A stretch of DNA of 46,728 nucleotides from positions 1 to 46,728 of the forward strand of contig CANTFK010000701.1 of NCBI GenBank assembly GCA_947646735.1, read 5' to 3'. Under the pieces are notes generated by a model. It saw nothing but the letters and a program-made list of their open reading frames with translations. It searched no databases and was not told the origin of the DNA. Position numbers and translations under genes: made by a program. The stretch's first letter is position 1. Every line of letters starts with the position of its first letter. The DNA comes from Peronospora farinosa. Taxonomy: Eukaryota; Oomycota; Peronosporomycetes; Peronosporales; Peronosporaceae. Of this stretch, positions 41,295 to 46,728 are shown in pieces.

Positions 41295-43474
41295 ATGTCG
41301 TCGTCTACTCAGAATGTTACGTCCCCAGCCATTTCCACCGATACGACCGTTGATCTCGATGATCCGGTGACTTCATCATTTGTCCCGAATTTTGGATCAT
41401 CCAATCTTCCTGTTATTACGTCGCCCCCATTAGACGTTGCCCGTCCCAGCTTCCCTTCTAGCCAAGCTCCAAAATCATCTTCGGAATTTCCCAACAGTCA
41501 AGTCACACCCCTTCCATCGGTGGATCGATCCACTTTGAAGGCCCACATCGACACTCTCTTCGATTGTCTGGAAAGTCGACTCGATCCGTACGTACAGGAT
41601 AACTACGATTTGTTTCGCGAGGCTGTACGCTTCCAAGAAACTCGGTGCGATCGTTTGGAAAAGGAAATCGAAGATGATCGGGAGTTGGCAAAGTCTTTCG
41701 TGAAATATGCCAACGATAAATATAACTCACTGCGCCACGAACTGGAGGACGCCCATAAGTTGGCGGATGATTATCGCGAAGAATTGGGAAAAGCCGAAGA
41801 TTACTGCCAAGAAATTTCGGACTTACGATCTTCTCTTCTTAAAGCGACTGCCGCCCGGCATAGAGACCAAGAGAAATTCCAGTTCCAACTAGCTGCCCTC
41901 GAGACCAAGCTGGCAGACGTTATCGCTGCAACAAAAGATGCCGATGGTCGAGCATCCCGAGCTATCGCTTCCGAAAAAAAATTGAAGGTTCGCCTTTCCA
42001 AATCCAGACAGAAATTGCAGGAATCGCAAAGCGCATGCAGACTGGCTCAGATCGAGCGCAATCAGTTGGAGCAGAAATTGGTCGATCGAGAAAACGAGCG
42101 TACTCAGCTAGCGCAGACGTTAGCCGATAAAGAAAACGAGCGCGATCAAGATCTCCACGCTCGAGACTCTCTCGTTGCTCGCTTAACCGATTTGTTTTCG
42201 GGTGTCGGATTGACATCTTCCTGCATGCCTCCTGCCGTTTCAGAGGGAGTCCCTTCATCCGGTAGCAAACGTCGGCGTGAGAACTCTACTTCGAGCGAGC
42301 CCAATGCCAAACGTGCTCGCCAGACCGCGGCTCATACGGGCATCTCGGCTCCTCCATCGCCTGATCTTTTCGAGTTCGACATGGCTGGTCCACTTTGGCA
42401 GTTGTCTCCATCTCCTTCAGCCAAAGATTCAGAGGGAGCGAATCAGAGTGACGAATCTTCAGATCAAACGGATGAATCGATGTTGTCTGCATTATCTTCG
42501 TCCCGATCTGCAGCCCGTCGTCACACGGAAACTTCGTCCCCTCGATCGCCGATCGAGGTCGACACACCTAGTTCACTCCTGTCGCCTCTTCGGGTATCCA
42601 ACGTTTCTTTGTTTGGTGAGCCCTCAAGTGATTCTGAGGGGCCACTCAGCCTCGACAGCGAGCCTCGAGATTCTTGTAACCAATTGTTAAGTGTGGCGGA
42701 ATTTGAGGCTCTTCCGTCTAACGCTGTACCTAGAACCGAGTGGATCCCTGGGTACCGAAATCGAGTCACTCGATCCTCTGCAGGAACAATTCCATGGTCG
42801 GCTCGTCGAGTCAGCTTAACTTGTGTCTCGGAGTTGGATTTGGACTTCCTTTTCCGTCATTTTTCGAAACCGCCAGGATTCATTTTTCCTGTCTGTGGCA
42901 AATCACGTCGTCCAGCTGATTCCACTTGGTCGTCTCATTTAATTACCTCTTCCCAGATTGCGCTGTTGTACGACAGCCGACCTTGGAAATTTATGCTTGT
43001 CGGATCGATCCGATATCTTTCCAGCATAATGGATGGTTCGAGACTCTGTTCACCCAGCATTACAATTTCGAAAATCGTCACTGTCAGGCTCTCTGGGAGG
43101 CATCCCATTTTCTGCCGATCTCTGTAGCGCAGCGCCGATCGGATCCAGCTTTGGCAACTCTGGTTAAAGAGCGGAAACATCGGCGATCGCGTTCTGGTGC
43201 CCAACGGAAGAAAGTTTTGCAGCTGATCCTTCAGGACATGATAAACGGGCATTGCGATCTAGATATTCTACTAGATCCGTCTTCCTCCATTTTCCTCGCA
43301 CGAACGAGAACCGATTGTGGTATCCCGGTTTATCCACGGGACAGACCAACATACCCAATTTGGTCACTGCATTGCCATTGTGTGACACTGCTGAGCCTTG
43401 GAGAAACCAGTTTCGCTCTTCAATCTCAGACCACCCCGGATCGTCGATCCCTCGACTGCCCGGCAAATTTGTGA
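41295..43474 (+). pseudogene. aORF of element D: antisense coiled-coil protein, one frameshift
   Basis: The ATG at 41295 (MSSSTQ) is preferred over the upstream GTG; the aORF of C also begins MSS. Features in order are a Ser/Pro/Thr-rich N-terminus (about 1-85) and a long coiled coil (about 90-320; TRCDRLEKEIEDDRELAK, RLAQIERNQLEQKLVDREN). Then come a basic patch (SKRRREN, AKRARQ), acidic-Ser stretch, LSALSSSRSAARRHT and IPGYRNRVTRSS. A frame change near 42950 leads into NGWFETLF, QALWEASHFLPI, HRRSRSGAQRKK and NGHCDLDILLDPS. Total is about 725 residues. It is homologous to the split aORF of C and convergent with pol. No known domain recognised. The long coiled coil and basic regions fit a self-associating nuclear protein (inference). 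Confidence 0.72.
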
Positions 43475-43897
43475 ATTACGACTAGTGATTTTGGTTTCAT
43501 GTTGTAACTGGATCTCTTCATAAACTTTATACTTGTTCCCTTTGATCGTATTCGAATTCTTCATTTTCCTCTTTTTCTCCTCCTTAAATCATTTGATCTG
43601 GATCGAAATCATCGATGCACCATTATCGATCTTGATTAAAATCGTTAATCCAAATTATCGATCTTGATCGAAATCATCGATCCAAAATTATCGATCCACA
43701 ATTATCGATCTTGATCGAAATCATTAATCCAAATAATCGATCTTGATAGAATTTACCGATCCACAATTATCGATCTTGATCGAAATCATCGATCCACAGT
43801 TATCGATCTTGATTGAACTCATATGACCCAAAATTATCGATCTTGATCGCCAATCCATATACTCACTTCACATATATCCCACTCCACCCCCTTGCCA
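43475..43897. other. Convergent spacer between aORF and pol of D
   Basis: No gene. Most of it is the ATCGATCTTGATCGAAATC-type tandem array listed next; the rest is AT- and pyrimidine-rich. Confidence 0.55.
43597..43852 (+). repeat. ATCGATC tandem array in the convergent spacer of D
   Basis: About seven degenerate 33-35 bp units built from TTATCGATCTTGATCGAAATC and ATCGATCCA(A/C)AA halves. It is rich in the palindromes ATCGAT and GATC. No matching array exists in the spacer of C (31042-31295). Confidence 0.75.
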
Positions 43898-44545
43898 TTA
43901 ATCACGACGTTCCTCTTCGTGTGATTGCATCACCTCAAAACGATTCATACTCGCTCGATTGCGATCGAACTCTTCCAGCGAAGCACCGCATTATCAATCG
44001 GTCTCATCTATTTAGGACGGCTCGTCATTATCTTTCCAATACACCAATAATTGACGGTGCACCCGACCATAACGTGTCTTACGGCCTGATCGTACATCTG
44101 CAATCCTTTCCACTTCGAACTCACCCTCCTCCAAATCACCTTCCCAGCTATCTTCTGGTAACAATGCTTCATCGAAATCTATTCGATCTGCCTCCACTGC
44201 ATTTAGCAAATTCGTAGGCCGTTCCGGGAAAACTTTGAACAGTTTCAATTTAGACACATGGACTATTGGAAACAGTCTATACGGGGTACCTGCGATTTCC
44301 AACCGTACAGCGTGATCACCGCATTTGTCGGCTACACGAAACGGTCCGTGCCACATGTGAGCCAGCTTCCGAGCGTATCCATCCTTGACCCGATCTAGAT
44401 ACAGCCATACTTGCGATCCGCAGCTTATTTCCAATTGATCATGATCTGCATTATGGCGACCGGCTCGATCTTGAATCGCAATTCTCAGTCGATAATTCAC
44501 CACCGATCGTGCTCTCTGATACTGGCGTTGTATGCCATATCGCCA
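43898..44545 (-). pseudogene. pol of element D: integrase C-terminal module and chromodomain
   Basis: Frame: WRYGIQRQYQRARSVV, GSQVWLYLDRVKDGYARK, MWHGPFRVADKCGDHAVRL, RLFPIVHVSKLKLF, FEVERIADVRSGRKTRYG, then LLVYWKDNDEPS and a TAA at 44012. Beyond it the same frame continues IDETD, two more stops, CGASLEEFDRNRASMNRFEV and a final TAA at 43898. Comparison with C (PSWVDEVDLNCGALL) shows three nonsense changes in the chromodomain tail. It follows directly from the upstream pol frame after a CGA to TGA stop at 44546-44548. Confidence 0.8.
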
Positions 44546-46728
44546 TCATGGATCTCGGTCCCGTGGCTTCGTGCTTCTCAATGGCAGGGTGGCCTCCAAA
44601 GTTGATCGTGGGTCCCAACCGTGAATCAGATAGAACGGTGTGTCTCCACGGACACGATCTTGCGCGGTGTTAATCGCAAAAGTCAATCGCTCTGCATATT
44701 CGTCCCAATCCTTTTGATTCTCGTCCGTCACATACATCTTGATTGCTCTGGTCAGAGTTTGAACCATTCGCTCGGCTTTTCCATTTGCTTGCGGCCTGTA
44801 TGCCATAGTGGCCCGCTGTTTCTGTCCTGCGATCTTATTAAAAGCTCGGAAGAAATCAGACATAAATCCCGGCTCTCGATCATGGCGGATTGCTTCACTT
44901 GCACCAAATCGTCGGAATACGCATTCTTCGTAATTTTCTGCAATGGTTTGTGCAGTTCTAGACGAACTAGCCTTCGCGATCACATAACCCGAGAACAAAT
45001 CTATCCAAAATAGCAGTTCGGTGTTCCCTTTGAATGATCGCGGCAATGACGGGATATGATCCATAGCCAAGATTTGAAAAGGATAGGTTGCCTGCAAATT
45101 TCCTGGTGATCTTCCGTGATCAGAGGGTCTTCCTTTGACCGTTTCACAATCCACACATTCTCCTACATAGCATTGTACACTCCGGTACAACCCGCGCCAA
45201 TGAAAATTCATCCTGATTCGTTGGTAAGTCCGACCGATTCCTTGGTGACCGCCCTCCAGACTTGTATGGTAATGATGTAAAAAGTCTGACTGCAATAGCT
45301 CTGGTATCACCAAACGAGCCAGCTCTGCGCGACTTTCGGATCTCGCAACCGATCCAGGGCAAAAAAATAATAATCCACTTTGATCCACTTCGTATTCGGA
45401 TGCAATCAGCGTGCAGGTCTTCGCTTCTTCTGCTGTCAACCTGGCGACGTCCCCGATCAGATATGTCTTCAAGTTGGATATCCAATTCTCTTCATCCTGC
45501 GCTTGCCTTATTCGATCGATCCGCACTTGCTGCACGATTTCCTCCTGTAAAACTTCTGGTTGACAGCGTCTTCTTACGGCTGATCGAGTGATCGCAGATA
45601 CTCTGACTACTTGATCAACTTTACTCGGAAGCAACAACTCATTCAATTGATTGAGTGTGATCAGATCTTGGCGGTCTCTGTCGGAAAAAACGGATATACC
45701 TTTCTCTTGCTGTAGAGCCTCGCTAGCTAGCCGATCAGCACTCTGATTCCATTCTCGCTTCATATGAAGGAAATTGTGATTCGGCCACGATCGGAGTTTT
45801 TCCATAGCTTGACGACGCAGTAATTGTAGACCGGGTGCTTTGCAGTCGATCTCGCCACGCATTTGCTTGATCACCAAATTTGAATCACCGCAAATAATTA
45901 CACGTCCCCTGGTCTGACCATCTAGCAAATCGAAACTGAGGAGTAGTCCTCGATATTCTGCTTCATTCACCGTCAGATTAGTCGTAAATTCAGAGGCGGC
46001 CGCTAGGACCGTCCACTCCGGTAATTTCCATATGATCGCACTGTATGCGCCGCCCTTCCCCTTTATCCTAGCCGATCCATCGAAACTAGCCACCAGGAGG
46101 CTTTCTCCTATTTCCACTGTGGGTGGCGGCATACTCATTGTTTGCCTAGGCTGTTTCCTTGGAGCAATCGCGATCAGCACTTCATCCACCTCCTCACGGG
46201 GGGGGGGGGTTATACTTGCTGCCAGTGTACCCAATATCTCGTCCTCGCCCTTCTCACTTCGGCGGATCTCCAATGTCCAATTCGAGAGTAATGCAGCCCA
46301 TCTGCCTAGTCTCCCATTGAGACCCGAAGACTGCAACAACCAAGCCAGAGTGGAATATCTCGTAAGTACTACGATCGCACGTGAGACCAACATAGCATAA
46401 CAAATTTCCAGAATTCGGAGGAGGGCTAAAACCTCTTTTTCCACCATCCCGTAGTTAACCTCGTTAGGCTTCAACGTTCGACTAGTGAAGGTGACCGGCC
46501 AAAACATTTTATCATGCTCTTGCAGCAACGCGGCCGATATCGCCCACTTCCTGGCATACACCACAATTACGGGTGATCGATCTGGATCAAAATGTTTCAG
46601 GATCGGTGTCGTGTCTATTTTAGCCTTTAATAGAGTGAATGCGATCGTTGCCTTCTCCCAGCGGTTCCTTCCCTCGCAACCATGACCGTCCCCAGTATTC
46701 GACTCTGGATCGATAATGTAGCCATCTC
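44546..46728 (-). pseudogene. pol of element D: RNase H, archaeal-type RNase H, integrase (open to edge)
   Basis: One frame is open from the window edge to the TGA at 44546. It holds the RT-connection tail (RNRWEKATIAFTLLKAK), degenerate RNase H (VYARKWAISAALLQ, YGMVEKEVLALLRI, LTRYSTLAWLL) and archaeal-type RNase H (ASFDGSARIKGKGGAYSA, TVNEAEYRGLLLSFDLLDG, ICGDSNLVIKQMRGEIDCKA, NQSADRLASEAL). The integrase zinc finger (HHYHTSLEGGHQ, CVDCETVKG) and DDE core (AMDHIPSLPRSFKGN, RHDREPGFMSDFF, RPQANGKAERM) follow. All catalytic residues named are present. A C12/G12 run at 46198-46209 codes prolines within frame. Upstream pol is outside the window. Confidence 0.85.

Larger units (their letters stand above)
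40203..46728 (-). mobile_element. Element D: Chronos-like Ty3/gypsy retrotransposon, partial
   Basis: The 3' LTR (40203-40874), plus-strand aORF (41295-43474) and minus-strand pol (43898 to beyond the right edge) are present; gag, protease, RT and 5' LTR are outside. It is related to but clearly diverged from C, and closer to Z in LTR and pol tail. GATC-containing words are strikingly dense from the LTR through aORF and pol. Only 18 bp separate its LTR from that of C. Confidence 0.82.

Overview
The window looks like accessory, transposon-packed DNA from a plant-pathogenic oomycete (Peronosporales: Phytophthora or a downy mildew). Two things point there. One is a broken RXLR-dEER effector gene with LWY-type modules. 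The other is a pair of Ty3/gypsy families, one of which carries a second, archaeal-type RNase H as described for oomycete Chronos elements. No intact host gene was recognised. Nearly all the DNA is explained by five LTR retrotransposons, two Helitron-like elements, and about 6.3 kb of older DNA holding two pseudogenes.

Layout, left to right. (1) 1-2646: the 3' end of a plus-strand Chronos-like element (here called Z), with pol tail, decayed 3' region and 3' LTR. It is nested inside an LTR of the other family. (2) 2647-5476: that LTR, in plus sense, split by two adjacent Helitron-like elements at 2864-3897 and 3903-5148. (3) 5477-13204: element A, a minus-strand chromodomain gypsy element. (4) 13205-19544: single-copy DNA with an RXLR-LWY effector pseudogene (14039-15424, minus) and a decayed NOP14-like fragment (17365-17847, plus). 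(5) 19545-27409 plus 29938-30204: element B, a near-identical sister of A. (6) 27410-29817 plus 30205-40184: element C, Chronos-like, minus strand. (7) 40203-46728: element D, a second Chronos-like element, minus strand, running off the right edge.

The recurring theme is a long antisense gene (aORF) between the end of pol and the 3' LTR, convergent with gag-pol. C and D carry homologous aORFs: Ser/Pro-rich N-terminus, coiled coil, basic patch, and a conserved C-terminal block containing GHCDLDI.LDP. A and B carry an apparently unrelated aORF whose 3' half lies directly opposite the pol chromodomain reading frame. D and Z are also saturated with GATC-containing words and tandem arrays of them.

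Structural damage is extensive and readable. A 2.8 kb inversion (27410-30204) has one breakpoint in the 5' LTR of B and the other in the aORF of C. Undoing it restores a 600-bp LTR, a matching 5-bp target duplication (AAACA) for B, a 4-bp duplication for C, and the C aORF order seen in D. A separate inversion of about 0.7 kb (9548-10255) flips the reverse transcriptase of A. The 5' LTR of A is a fold-back palindrome with 47 bp of gag zinc-knuckle sequence at its centre. Every gag, pol and aORF except A's gag carries a frameshift, stop, lost start or inversion. All elements therefore look non-autonomous as assembled, although at least two frameshifts sit in homopolymers and could be sequencing errors.
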